Source of the DNA: Benincasa hispida | Lineage: Eukaryota > Streptophyta > Magnoliopsida > Cucurbitales > Cucurbitaceae | NCBI RefSeq assembly: GCF_009727055.1 | Contig: NC_052355.1 | Location: forward strand, 51,039,151-51,103,150 | Reading direction: 5' to 3' | Length of the DNA stretch: 64,000 nt | Shown here: positions 11,483 through 20,845 of the stretch, in pieces | Layout of the letters: each line of letters opens with the position of its first letter | How positions within the stretch are numbered: position 1 is the stretch's first letter | Position numbers and translations under genes: made by a program | Notes under the pieces: model-generated | What the model saw: only the letters and a program-made list of their open reading frames with translations | What the model was told of the DNA's origin: nothing | The model's database searches: none

Positions 11483-12231
11483 TTAAGAACACGGCTTGCA
11501 ATTTCTTCCCTCTTTTATTTTCTTTCCTTTGTGTTTGGAAACCTCATGAATGGTCTATGTTTGTGTTGTAACCATGAGTGACTGATTTGTGTTTCTAGGG
11601 TGTTGATCTAATTTTATGGATTGTGGAAACTAATTTGGTTATTTCTTGGATTGAATTTATGTATAATAATTTTAGCATGTTTTTTCTTAATGCTTTTGAT
11701 TAACCGATCACTAATTGAATGTTCGTTACTTAATGTCTGTCTCGAGAGAGAAGGTGTTGAGTTGGATCTAGCATGTTAAATTTTTAATCGAGTATGCACG
11801 AGAGTGATAGAAGATTAATAGAGATTGTAGACAGAGGAACTTAATGTTGTGGCTAGTCAAGCGATAGAAGAGATTAGGGTCGATGGTTAGTCATTAGAAA
11901 GGGTTGAGCTCAAGAGATGATACCTAGATAAAAGACTCCTAGATCTATAATTTGCATGAATCAATCTAAGGTCAAAATAATTAATTTGGTTAATCCGTTT
12001 AACGAAATCATACCCTAGAACGTGCCTTTGTCTAGTTTCACCCCAGTTTTATCTTTTCTTGCTTTTTAGGATTAGATTAGTTAGCTTCTCATCACAGTCT
12101 AATCCCCTAAATAAAATTAGAGGAGTCTCTGAATAGCTAAAAGAGTCAAACCAATTCCTCAAAGGACGATACTCGATCTCTTGACCGTTTTACTATATTA
12201 TAATTTGACGCGTGCGCTTGCACTACCATCA
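11483..12231 (+). mobile_element. Probable gypsy-type LTR fragment
   Basis: No coding sequence. The tail (about 12160-12231) has a string of the kind that ends plant gypsy (Tat/Athila-type) LTRs: 'ggacgatactcgatctcttg', then GACGCGTGCGCTTGCACTACCATCA. No gypsy primer binding site follows; a copia LTR start follows instead. No TG start could be fixed, so the left limit is simply the end of the family-B LTR. Family assignment is by resemblance only. Confidence 0.35.
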
Positions 12232-12558
12232 TGTACACTATTGAAAATGTCCTAAAACTCGTAGTTTGTAGACATTAAACATACTCTATTCACAATAAAG
12301 GTATTATTGAGACTTCATTCGATAAGTGTTATTGAACTGCATTTATTTATAAATCCAATAAACAAATCCATGGCTATAACATGAATATTTAAACTTTATG
12401 TAGAGACATAAAAATGGATCAAGTTTTAGTATATAGCCAAAAAGGTTTATAAGTATATGGATAAGGTTGGACACCTTATCTTGGGGACACTATGGATGCG
12501 GCTCACTTTGTATATTGAAATAAACGATGTGATCCCAAAGTCGTTCATGTGGAGATAT
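12232..12558 (+). mobile_element. Copia LTR 5' fragment
   Basis: It resembles the first ~320 bp of the family-A/B/C LTRs: AATGTCCTAAAACTCGTAGTTTGTA near the start, then 'ccaataaacaaatccatggc', 'gtagagacataaaaatggat' and 'ggatgcggctcac'. It ends within 'cgttcatgtggagata', where minus-strand gag sequence takes over. Confidence 0.65.
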
Positions 12559-12976
12559 GCCACAAACGAGAGAGTTGAGTGAAATAATGAGTTACTAACA
12601 TATCACTTTGTCTTAGTTCATGTAATTTCCCCTCTACTTTAAAAGACTCCAATGTATTTTCTTGATCTGAATAAGTTTTACCATCTGCTTCCCAAATTCC
12701 AATTGCAATTGAGAAGAGTAAGAAGACTTCACCAATTTCTATAGTCATGGAATTGATTAATCATGACATAACTATATTGTTTTTAGCTTTCCATGTCTTG
12801 TATTTCTAATCATCTTTGTCTAGTACAAATGTTTTACTTAATAAGTAGTCTTCCTTTCCTTTCCACATATGAACATCATGACGAATTGTGACCAAGAGAG
12901 ATAATTCTTCTGTCTGTTTTTTATTGGTGATTGGAAGTAAGGATCCTTCTGTATTGGTTGTGATTGACGATGACAT
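12559..12976 (-). pseudogene. Copia gag fragment (short-LTR element)
   Basis: Reading leftwards from an ATG at 12976 (MSSSITTN...), the frame contains words typical of plant copia gag: KYKTWKAKN, LINSMTIEIGE, IWEADGKTYSDQENT and VTHYFTQLSRLWH. Gag packages element RNA in virus-like particles. In-frame stops interrupt it (after LDKDD and after IVMS), and it is cut off after SRLWH by an LTR fragment. With the leader, primer binding site and LTR at 19842-20665 it forms one minus-strand element split by the MULE. Confidence 0.8.
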
Positions 12977-13131
12977 TTACTCTCTGTAATGTGTGGTAAG
13001 GCAATAGGTGAAGTCTTAGAAAAATGGAAATTAATATGTTGAGCAGACCAAAAGCATAATGAAAACTAGGCCAAAAAATTATATGTAAAACCAAATGCAA
13101 ATTGGGCCAAAAATTTAGAATGCAGAACTAA
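12977..13131 (-). mobile_element. Leader of the split copia element, left of the MULE
   Basis: Non-coding sequence just upstream of the gag ATG at 12976. Its last nine bases, 13123-13131 (CAGAACTAA), match the nine bases after the MULE (GAGAACCAA, 19842-19850) at seven positions. They are taken as the target duplication. Confidence 0.65.
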
Positions 13132-13256
13132 GGGAAATTTGTACGAATGACCCAAAAATTGGGCCCAAAATGTCAAATGATCCTTTTTAAAAAAATAATG
13201 TCAATTGACCCTCTGCTAACGTCATCGCCTTACCAAATTACTTAATTTACCCTTAC
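13132..13256 (+). repeat. MULE left terminal inverted repeat
   Basis: Begins GGGAAATTTGTACGAATGAC and includes TTGGGCCCAA, TCAATTGACCCTCTGCTAAC and CCAAATTACTTAATTT. It pairs with the reverse complement of 19716-19841. Confidence 0.95.
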
Positions 13257-13285
13257 ATCGGTCTCACGCACATCTCGCTATTTTC

Positions 13286-13755
13286 TGATGACACGCTCTC
13301 GCTCTCGCTCTTGCTCTTGCTTGAAATTCCCTGGTTGATGTGATTGCTTGTCAGTGTACTGTTGATTTGACAAAATGTCACGACAGAAGCCTCAAATCAA
13401 ATCAATAATACCTAAACACAATACAATGGTGATTTCTTTAAACTCTAAACTCCATTTCAAAGTTGATTACTTCTCTAGTTTTCGACGGCTTTTTGTTGAA
13501 CGGAGATTTTTCGAACGGGGATATCCAAGACAAGGCTTTCTAAGCAAGGAACATAACAACATTTTAAGAAAAGTGAAACATTATTATTTTGAGTCTGTTT
13601 AATTATTTTTGATGTGTTATTTCTGGAAGGGTAGCATTACGAAATTTTGTATTGGGAGAGAGTAAGAAAGAGGAAGAGTAAGAGAGAGAGAGCAAGATTA
13701 TGAGAGAGAGCGAGATTTTGAGAGAGAGCGAGATTTTGATAGAGAGCGAGAGTAC
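13286..13755. repeat. Subterminal low-complexity tracts of the MULE (left)
   Basis: CGCTCTCGCTCTTGCTCTTG at 13300-13320 and a GAGAGAGAGCGAGATTTT-type repeat at 13660-13755. The complementary CTCTCTCGCTC-type tracts occur at the right side (18130-18310, 19200-19450), so the MULE ends carry inverted low-complexity arrays inside the terminal repeats. The short ORF at 13375-13602 between them has no recognisable family. Confidence 0.7.
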
Positions 13756-13805
13756 ACTTCAATTGCTTGTACAGCTTAATGACAAATGCTCTTTTGCTTT
13801 GTAGG

Positions 13806-16176
13806 ATGACAGGAAAGTGTATATTTATTCGATTTGGAGGTGCTTGGGATGAGAATGAAAGTTCGTATATTGGGAGACAGTTGAAAGGAATCGTTGTGCC
13901 CCCTATAGTGAATTATGTAGAACTTAAATCTCGCATTTAAAGGGCTACAAAAATCAGTTCTTCCGAGTTTGCTCTTATCCTGAAAGCTAAATATAATCTT
14001 GAATTTGAAGCCCCTCCACAATGCATAACGGATGATGATGATCTGCAAATATTTCTTTTGCGAGAAGAGGTTAGTAGACTTCAGATAGCTGTAACGTTGA
14101 AGTCCAAACAGGATGAAAGGGTTGGAATGGGGTTTGGAGATGTGAGTCATGATGATATGGCTGTGGACAGACAATACGAGGAATCATATCAGTTTCATCG
14201 GGAAGAGGATGATATTCCATTATCTACCAACACTGATATTCCACTGTCTACCAACACTGTACCATCAACATTCAATTATATGGATTGGGGTCCTTCAGTG
14301 GATGTGGATGTGAATGAGCAACCAGTAGGATTGAATGAAATGGATCGTGATCATGGAGATGTGCATCGTTCTATAGTAGCTTCAGTGATTCCACCATCTG
14401 TGTCTTTAAGTCATAGGACAGAGTTGATTATGCTTGGTACCTCTTCATCTAGGACAGAGTTGACTATTTTTGAGCAAAAATGACTTGAAAATGAGATTGT
14501 TTATTCTATCCATCAACAGAAATTTTGAATTTAAGGTCAGGAAATCAACCAAGTCTTTGTTCACTGTCAAATGCATTGGGAAGACATGTAAGTGGAGCCT
14601 TCGTGCAGTCAAAATGGAAGGGTCTGATATATTCAAGATCACAAAGTACTGCAGTTCGCACACATGTTCCATAGGAATTTTGAATCACGACCATAGAAAA
14701 GCAACTACTACTGTCGTTGGTCAACTCATCAAAGATAAGTTCACGGGCATAGGATGTGTTTATAAACCTTGTCATATCGTTGAGGATATGAGGAGAGATT
14801 ATGACGTGAACATAAGATATGATAAAGCGTAGCGTGCAAGGGAAGTCGCGTATGATCTCACTTGAGGTACTCCAGAATACTCATACTCCATACTACATGC
14901 CTATAAAGAAGCGCTAAAAATAGAGAATCCGGGTATAGTCTTTGAGATCGAACTTGAAGATAGGGTGCACTTCAAGTATATGTTTATGGCATTGGGGTCT
15001 TGTATTAGAGGTTTTGCAAACTGTCGGCCTTGTATTATTGTTGATGGGTCGCACTTGAAAGGAAAATACAAAGGCACCATGTTGGTTGCGATTTCTATGG
15101 ACGGGAACAATCAGTTATACCCATTAGCATATGCAATAGTGGACAACGAAACCGATCGATCATGGAAATGGTCTATATCAAACTTGAAATGCAATATCGG
15201 AGAAACCGATAATTTGGTGTTTGTGTCTAATCGAATGGTATCTTTCGGCAATGCTATTCGTGCATTTTTTTCCACAGCATTTCATGGATTGTGCACATGG
15301 CATATAGAACAAAATCTGGTATCAAACTTGTTGGGATATTTAGAGTGCAGCAAGGGCATTTCGCATGACAGAGTTTTAGACAAAATGGGATGAACTCTGC
15401 AGTTTTAGAGACGGTGCTAAATATTTAGAAGACATCGGTCTTCAAAGGTGGACACGAGTTTACCAAATAGAATGAAGATACGATAACATGACATCCAAAA
15501 GTGCAGAGTGTTTCAATTCCTTAACTAAAGAGTATCGACTGATGCCCATAGTATGCTTGATTGAACATGTTAGAGGAATGCTCCAATCGTGGTTCTACGA
15601 ATGGAGGAATTACTGGGCATCTCGAATGACATTGCACTCTGACTACTGTGAAACCTGATTGACAAGTGAAGCTGATAAGGGCCGACAATATCGAGTGGAG
15701 CCTATTGATTGTTATCGGATACACGTGCGAGATAATCAATTGGACGGTATTGTCAATCTTCACACGAAGGAATGCACATGTAGGAAATTCAAATCACTTG
15801 GTATCCCGTGTTTTCATGTAATTGTTGCTGCCAAGGAAAGAAATATACTCATCCACGGTCTTTGCAGTCGATTTTATACAGTGGACTCTCTAATGACTGC
15901 GTATGCGGAGCCTATAAATCCACTTGGCCACATATCTGAATGGAAAGACTTTCTAGATACGTAGAAAAGATTATCCTTCCTCCGAAGTTTGTGCCACAAG
16001 CTGGACAACGAAGAGTGAAGAGAATACCATCCAGAGGAGAATTTCGCAGAAAAATGAAGTATGGTCGGTGTGGGAATTATGGACATAACCGCCAAAATTG
16101 TACTGAACCGCTTACAATCATGCGACGTGCCGAAAATGCCAGAGACCGAGACACAAACACCCCTCATCCAGTTTAG
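13806..16176 (+). pseudogene. mudrA-type MULE transposase, degenerate (first copy)
   Basis: Remnant of a cut-and-paste transposase. From the ATG at 13806: an N-terminal region (FIRFGGAWD...) with an in-frame stop at 13938; a frameshift near 14475 into the MuDR DNA-binding domain (KNDLKMRLFILSINRNFEFK, then CKWSLRA and SSHTC); stops near 14830 and 14863; the MULE catalytic domain (IVDGSHLKGKYKGTMLVA, PLAYAIVDNETDRSWKW, and the C-x2-H word CTWHIEQNL); a stop near 15391; NMTSKSAECFNS; a SWIM zinc finger (CTCRKFKSLGIPCFHVIVAA near 15775-15835); and a CCHC zinc knuckle (CGNYGHNRQNC near 16070-16100). At least five lesions make it non-functional. It ends at TAG 16174-16176. Confidence 0.9.
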
Positions 16177-16253
16177 TTATAAATACCATTGACCATTTTT
16201 TCATATGTCATACTTGTAACATACTTCATTGTTTTTCATACTTCATACTTGCA
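14649..16253. repeat. 1605-bp segment duplicated exactly (copy 1)
   Basis: It is repeated at 16255-17859 with a constant offset of 1606 and no difference that I could find. The same stop codons and frame breaks occur in both copies. The copies are separated by one N at 16254. Copy 1 ends at the N and copy 2 starts at the N, the pattern of two overlapping contigs joined end to end. Confidence 0.95.
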
Positions 16254-16254
16254 N
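16254..16254. other. Single-N join
   Basis: One ambiguous base exactly between the two copies of the 1605-bp duplication; probably a scaffold or contig join. Confidence 0.95.
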
Positions 16255-17859
16255 CTGCAGTTCGCACACATGTTCCATAGGAATTTTGAATCACGACCAT
16301 AGAAAAGCAACTACTACTGTCGTTGGTCAACTCATCAAAGATAAGTTCACGGGCATAGGATGTGTTTATAAACCTTGTCATATCGTTGAGGATATGAGGA
16401 GAGATTATGACGTGAACATAAGATATGATAAAGCGTAGCGTGCAAGGGAAGTCGCGTATGATCTCACTTGAGGTACTCCAGAATACTCATACTCCATACT
16501 ACATGCCTATAAAGAAGCGCTAAAAATAGAGAATCCGGGTATAGTCTTTGAGATCGAACTTGAAGATAGGGTGCACTTCAAGTATATGTTTATGGCATTG
16601 GGGTCTTGTATTAGAGGTTTTGCAAACTGTCGGCCTTGTATTATTGTTGATGGGTCGCACTTGAAAGGAAAATACAAAGGCACCATGTTGGTTGCGATTT
16701 CTATGGACGGGAACAATCAGTTATACCCATTAGCATATGCAATAGTGGACAACGAAACCGATCGATCATGGAAATGGTCTATATCAAACTTGAAATGCAA
16801 TATCGGAGAAACCGATAATTTGGTGTTTGTGTCTAATCGAATGGTATCTTTCGGCAATGCTATTCGTGCATTTTTTTCCACAGCATTTCATGGATTGTGC
16901 ACATGGCATATAGAACAAAATCTGGTATCAAACTTGTTGGGATATTTAGAGTGCAGCAAGGGCATTTCGCATGACAGAGTTTTAGACAAAATGGGATGAA
17001 CTCTGCAGTTTTAGAGACGGTGCTAAATATTTAGAAGACATCGGTCTTCAAAGGTGGACACGAGTTTACCAAATAGAATGAAGATACGATAACATGACAT
17101 CCAAAAGTGCAGAGTGTTTCAATTCCTTAACTAAAGAGTATCGACTGATGCCCATAGTATGCTTGATTGAACATGTTAGAGGAATGCTCCAATCGTGGTT
17201 CTACGAATGGAGGAATTACTGGGCATCTCGAATGACATTGCACTCTGACTACTGTGAAACCTGATTGACAAGTGAAGCTGATAAGGGCCGACAATATCGA
17301 GTGGAGCCTATTGATTGTTATCGGATACACGTGCGAGATAATCAATTGGACGGTATTGTCAATCTTCACACGAAGGAATGCACATGTAGGAAATTCAAAT
17401 CACTTGGTATCCCGTGTTTTCATGTAATTGTTGCTGCCAAGGAAAGAAATATACTCATCCACGGTCTTTGCAGTCGATTTTATACAGTGGACTCTCTAAT
17501 GACTGCGTATGCGGAGCCTATAAATCCACTTGGCCACATATCTGAATGGAAAGACTTTCTAGATACGTAGAAAAGATTATCCTTCCTCCGAAGTTTGTGC
17601 CACAAGCTGGACAACGAAGAGTGAAGAGAATACCATCCAGAGGAGAATTTCGCAGAAAAATGAAGTATGGTCGGTGTGGGAATTATGGACATAACCGCCA
17701 AAATTGTACTGAACCGCTTACAATCATGCGACGTGCCGAAAATGCCAGAGACCGAGACACAAACACCCCTCATCCAGTTTAGTTATAAATACCATTGACC
17801 ATTTTTTCATATGTCATACTTGTAACATACTTCATTGTTTTTCATACTTCATACTTGCA
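16255..17859 (+). pseudogene. Second copy of the MULE transposase 3' part (probable assembly duplicate)
   Basis: Identical to 14649-16253. It repeats the end of the DNA-binding domain, the catalytic domain, the SWIM finger and the zinc knuckle (ending at 17782), with the same premature stops. Identical decay lesions mean either a very recent tandem duplication or a failed contig merge; the N at the junction favours the latter. It should not be counted as an additional transposase. Confidence 0.85.
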
Positions 17860-18410
17860 ACACTTGATACTTCATACTTTCATCTTGTAAACAAAAAACT
17901 ATAACAAGCTAGAGTATTTATATAATAGCAATATTCATACTCTCTCAATCTTCATACTCTCTCCATCGTCATACTCTCTCAGTCTTCATACTTGTAACAA
18001 AAATGGATAACTTCATACTCTCTCAATCTTCATACTGAAAACAAAAAACAATAACTTCATACTCTATCAATCTTCATACTTGTCACAAAAGTGGATAACA
18101 AATACTCTCTCAATCTTCATATGTGTAACAAAAAACAATGACTTCATAATCTCTCACAATCTCGCTCTCTCTAAACATCTCTCTCTCACAATCTCGATCT
18201 CTTTGAACATCTTGCTCTCTCTCACAATCTTGCTCTCTCTTACAATCTCGCTCTCAATCTCGCTCTCTCTCATAATTTTGCTCTCTCTCAACATCTCGCT
18301 CTCTCAATCTTTGCACTTTAAACCTTGACCATATAATGTTCTAAGCTCAATTATGCATGTTCTGATAAAATTCTGATGTTGAACTTTGAACTTTGAACTT
18401 ACATGTTCTG
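17860..18410. repeat. MULE low-complexity region (CTTCATACT and CTCTCAATCT repeats)
   Basis: After the transposase, 17800-18120 is a degenerate tandem array of TTCATACTCTCTCAATC-like units. It passes into CTCTCTCACAATCTCGCTC units up to about 18310. There is no coding potential beyond chance (the ORF at 18080-18328 is repeat-encoded S/L/I). Confidence 0.8.
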
Positions 18411-18440
18411 ATAAAATTCTGATACTGATAAGGGCAGTAG

Positions 18441-18582
18441 CAGAACACATCCAAAACCAATTATACATTGAATGTTTTTACAGAACACATATTTGAAACA
18501 AAATGGATAACAAACAAAGATTATACAATGAATGTTCTTTCAATTGGATGTGTTGTATAATTGGTTTTGGATGTGCTCTGTT
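18441..18582. repeat. Imperfect inverted repeat inside the MULE
   Basis: Positions about 18441-18468 (CAGAACACATCCAAAACCAA, then TTATAC) are complementary to about 18553-18582 (GTATAATTGGTTTTGGATGT, then GCTCTG). They form a stem of nearly 28 bp around a loop of about 85 bp. Partial direct copies of the words TATACAATGAATGTT and TGATAAAATTCTGATACTG lie around it. Confidence 0.65.
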
Positions 18583-18879
18583 TTGATACTGATAAAATTC
18601 AATTATACAATGAAATGAGCAGTAGCCAGGTGTTCTGATAAAATTCTGATACTGAACTTTGAACTCTCATAAAAAATATATGTTCAATTATACAAGGAAT
18701 GCTTTTACATACATAAAAAATAAATGAATATTTTTACAAAGAATAAAAATTACAATGTTACGTATCAAAAATATGGAGTGTTTGCTCATAGCTGATTCGC
18801 TAGTGCATCCTATATTCACTCATCTTCTCCTGAGTGATTACGGATGGATCAGCACCAGTCACCAGGTGTTCCAGAAAAT

Positions 18880-19113
18880 TTATTGTGAAGATGCAACAAT
18901 CAAGCGACCCGTGTTGTATGTCGACGTTTTTAGGTCGCGAGATTTTCCAATGGGCTGTGTTGGCGTGAGCTTCTCTTTGAAAATCTTGAACATGGCCAAC
19001 TGCATTGGTGTGATCTTCTCTTTGACAATCTTGTTTGCATTGGCAATGTGGGCCAAGCTGGTTACTTGACCAGGAAATCTGTCACCTTCAGCTATTCTGA
19101 AACGTGTAGCCAT
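18880..19113 (-). pseudogene. Possible second ORF of the MULE, fragment, unidentified
   Basis: A 77-residue minus-strand frame begins MATRFRIAEGDRFPGQVTSL and contains a repeated word pair, IVKEKITPMQ and IFKEKLTPTQ. In the MULE it lies near the right end, antisense to the transposase. That is where some plant MULEs carry a second or captured gene (for example ULP1-protease-related). The LTP-Q word is reminiscent of the N-terminal region of such proteins, but no protease domain is visible and the identification is weak. The frame is cut by a stop after VASSQ. Confidence 0.25.
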
Positions 19114-19199
19114 CTTAAATCACTCCTGCATTTATTAAAAAATTCAATCAGTAAACTTCTTCAGAAAAAAAAATGTAAAAAAACGTTCTGTTTAAATCT

Positions 19200-19460
19200 C
19201 GCTAGAATGGATATCGCTGGTATCGCTCTCGCTGGCATCGCTCTCGCTAGTGTCGCTCTCTCCGGTGTTGCTCTCTCTCACAATCTCGCTCTCTCTGGTG
19301 TCACTCTCTCCAGTGTCGCTCTCCTTTATCTCCCTCACATTCTCTCTTTTTACTCGTCTTCAACCACATAACACATCGAAAATAAAAAAAAACAAACAAA
19401 GAAAACCATAGGTTCACTTATATCTCCGGTGTCGCTCTCTCCGACATCGCTCTACCAATT
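19200..19460. repeat. Subterminal TCGCTCTC-type degenerate tandem repeat (right)
   Basis: Units such as GGTATCGCTCTCGCTGGCAT and GTGTCGCTCTCTCCGGTG recur about every 12-24 bases from 19205 to 19330 and again at 19425-19455. The ORF here (IALAGIALASVALSGVALS) is the translation of the repeat, not a protein family. Confidence 0.7.
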
Positions 19461-19715
19461 TCACTCTCACTTATCTCGCTCACAAACTCTTTCTACTCGT
19501 CTTCAACCATAGAACACATCCAAAACCAAAAAAAAAACCATATTGAAAGAAAGATTTACCGATAAGATTCGATTGAAAGCTGGAAGTAGAATCGTTTGCA
19601 AGCCGGAAATAGTTTTTTTTCGTTTATGAGCAATACAACCGTTAGCCTTGGAAAATTTGAATGAATAATAGTTTAGTTTTGGTAGGTTTTCTCAATAAAA
19701 AGGTAAGAAGATGAA

Positions 19716-19841
19716 GTAAGGGCAAAATTAAGTAATTTGGTAGGACGATGACGTCAGCAGAGGGTCAATTGACATTATTTTTTAAAAAAGGGTCATTTGA
19801 CATTTTGGGCCCAATTTTTGGGTCATCCGTACAAATTTTCC
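19716..19841 (-). repeat. MULE right terminal inverted repeat
   Basis: Reverse complement begins GGAAAATTTGTACGGATGAC and matches the left repeat through CCAAATTACTTAATTT to CCCTTAC. Followed by GAGAACCAA (19842-19850), the partner of CAGAACTAA on the left. Confidence 0.95.
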
Positions 19842-20466
19842 GAGAACCAAGTCAAGATAAATTGGTTAAATACCCAATGGGCCAAGTACTTAAAACTGAT
19901 TTAAGCCAAAAGAAATCCCCAACCCGAAACCTTAAGTCTTAACCTAAGTGGATTTGAGTTGGAGTCTAATCCAGATGGATTTGATTGACCAGCTTAGAAG
20001 AATACCTAGCCTGAAACCTTGAGTCTTGCCCCGCTTGGAAGAAACCAAATCATGGAATTTCTTCACAAGATCTCGTCTGTAACAAAGGTGTTCCTCCTCC
20101 GAATTTCATTGCACGATATTGTTTGCAAAATCAGCTTGACGTTCATAGATTTTTATGGGTTTCATCTTCAAGATCAACAATGGGCACTGTGGGTCTGGAT
20201 TGCAAAACCATGGGCTTCGCTCATGGAGCGGTCGACTAGGATTTTTCTTCAAGCTTGCGATTTTTCTGGAATTCTTTCTTCGATCTTTGAAACCCAGGTA
20301 ATCTTGGGCTTGAAAGGTTGCTATTTCAACCCACTGAACGCAAATATTTTCCTTCTAATGCGAAGGAATAAGAGGTGCTTCTGACATGAAGCCAAACTTT
20401 GAGAAAGTAAACTTCCTGGATGAGAGGTTTCGGACGTGAAACCTAAGAAGATAGAGTTCAAAAGCG
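19842..20466 (-). mobile_element. Leader of the split short-LTR copia element, right of the MULE
   Basis: Non-coding sequence between the primer binding site (20467-20478) and the MULE. In the minus direction it would continue at 13131 and reach the gag ATG at 12976. The ORFs on either strand here have no family support. Confidence 0.6.
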
Positions 20467-20478
20467 ATAGCTCTGATA
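20467..20478 (-). promoter_or_regulatory. Copia primer binding site (minus strand)
   Basis: GCTCTGATACCA on the plus strand is TGGTATCAGAGC on the minus strand, the initiator-tRNA-Met primer binding site. It fixes the orientation of the element split by the MULE and the inner edge of its LTR. Confidence 0.9.
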
Positions 20479-20479
20479 C

Positions 20480-20665
20480 CACGAAGAATTCTATATTCTC
20501 GAATATTTTAGTACAAAGATACAAGGCTAATTTAAAGAGACAGATATATCTATATAAAGGAAATAACCTAACGATAATAGGGAAAATAAAGAAATGAATA
20601 TACAAGGAAAAAATGGGGGAAAATGATATATACAGAGAAGAAAATTATTTTTCTATATTCAACAA
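20480..20665 (-). mobile_element. Short (~185-bp) copia 5' LTR
   Basis: In the minus direction it starts TGTTGAATATAG at 20665 and ends ...GAATATAGAATTCTTCG just before the primer binding site. The expected terminal A is G here. The short LTR with this start and end fits the Ale/Retrofit-like copia lineages, in agreement with the gag words at 12559-12976. Confidence 0.75.
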
Positions 20666-20845
20666 GTCCAGTAAGAGGCGATTCATCGGGGATACATGGC
20701 ATGATCTGAGCCGGTTAATAGAGGGACACGTGGCACTGGATCTGTGAGCAATGTGGCAAGTTTGAAGGTCAAATGGGCATGGAGAATTATTAGAACATTA
20801 ATAGCACAAAAAATGTGTTGTCTCCCTCTCCTTAATTCAAGATAG
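20666..20845. other. Unassigned sequence between two LTRs
   Basis: Between the start of the short LTR and the end of the family-B LTR. It has no recognisable feature. Part of a minus-strand ORF (20683-21018) crosses into the neighbouring LTR and is not credible as a gene. Confidence 0.5.

Larger units (their letters stand above)
13132..19841 (+). mobile_element. Mutator-like element (MULE) with long terminal inverted repeats
   Basis: Terminal inverted repeats of about 125 bp (13132-13256 and 19716-19841) differ at only a few positions. A degenerate 9-bp target duplication flanks them. Inside are a decayed mudrA-type transposase (+), low-complexity CTCTCG-type subterminal tracts at both ends, and a possible second minus-strand ORF near the right end. 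It sits in the leader of a minus-strand copia element. The apparent length of 6.7 kb includes a 1605-bp exact duplication across an N; without it the element is about 5.1 kb. Confidence 0.92.

Noticed and set aside
16255..17859. Second tandem transposase gene in the MULE
   Set aside because: It is identical to the first copy, including decay stops, and begins at an N; best explained as an assembly duplicate.
18080..19371. Leu/Ser/Ile- and Ala/Leu-rich ORFs in the MULE
   Set aside because: They translate simple CTCTCG-type repeats; no protein family is implied.
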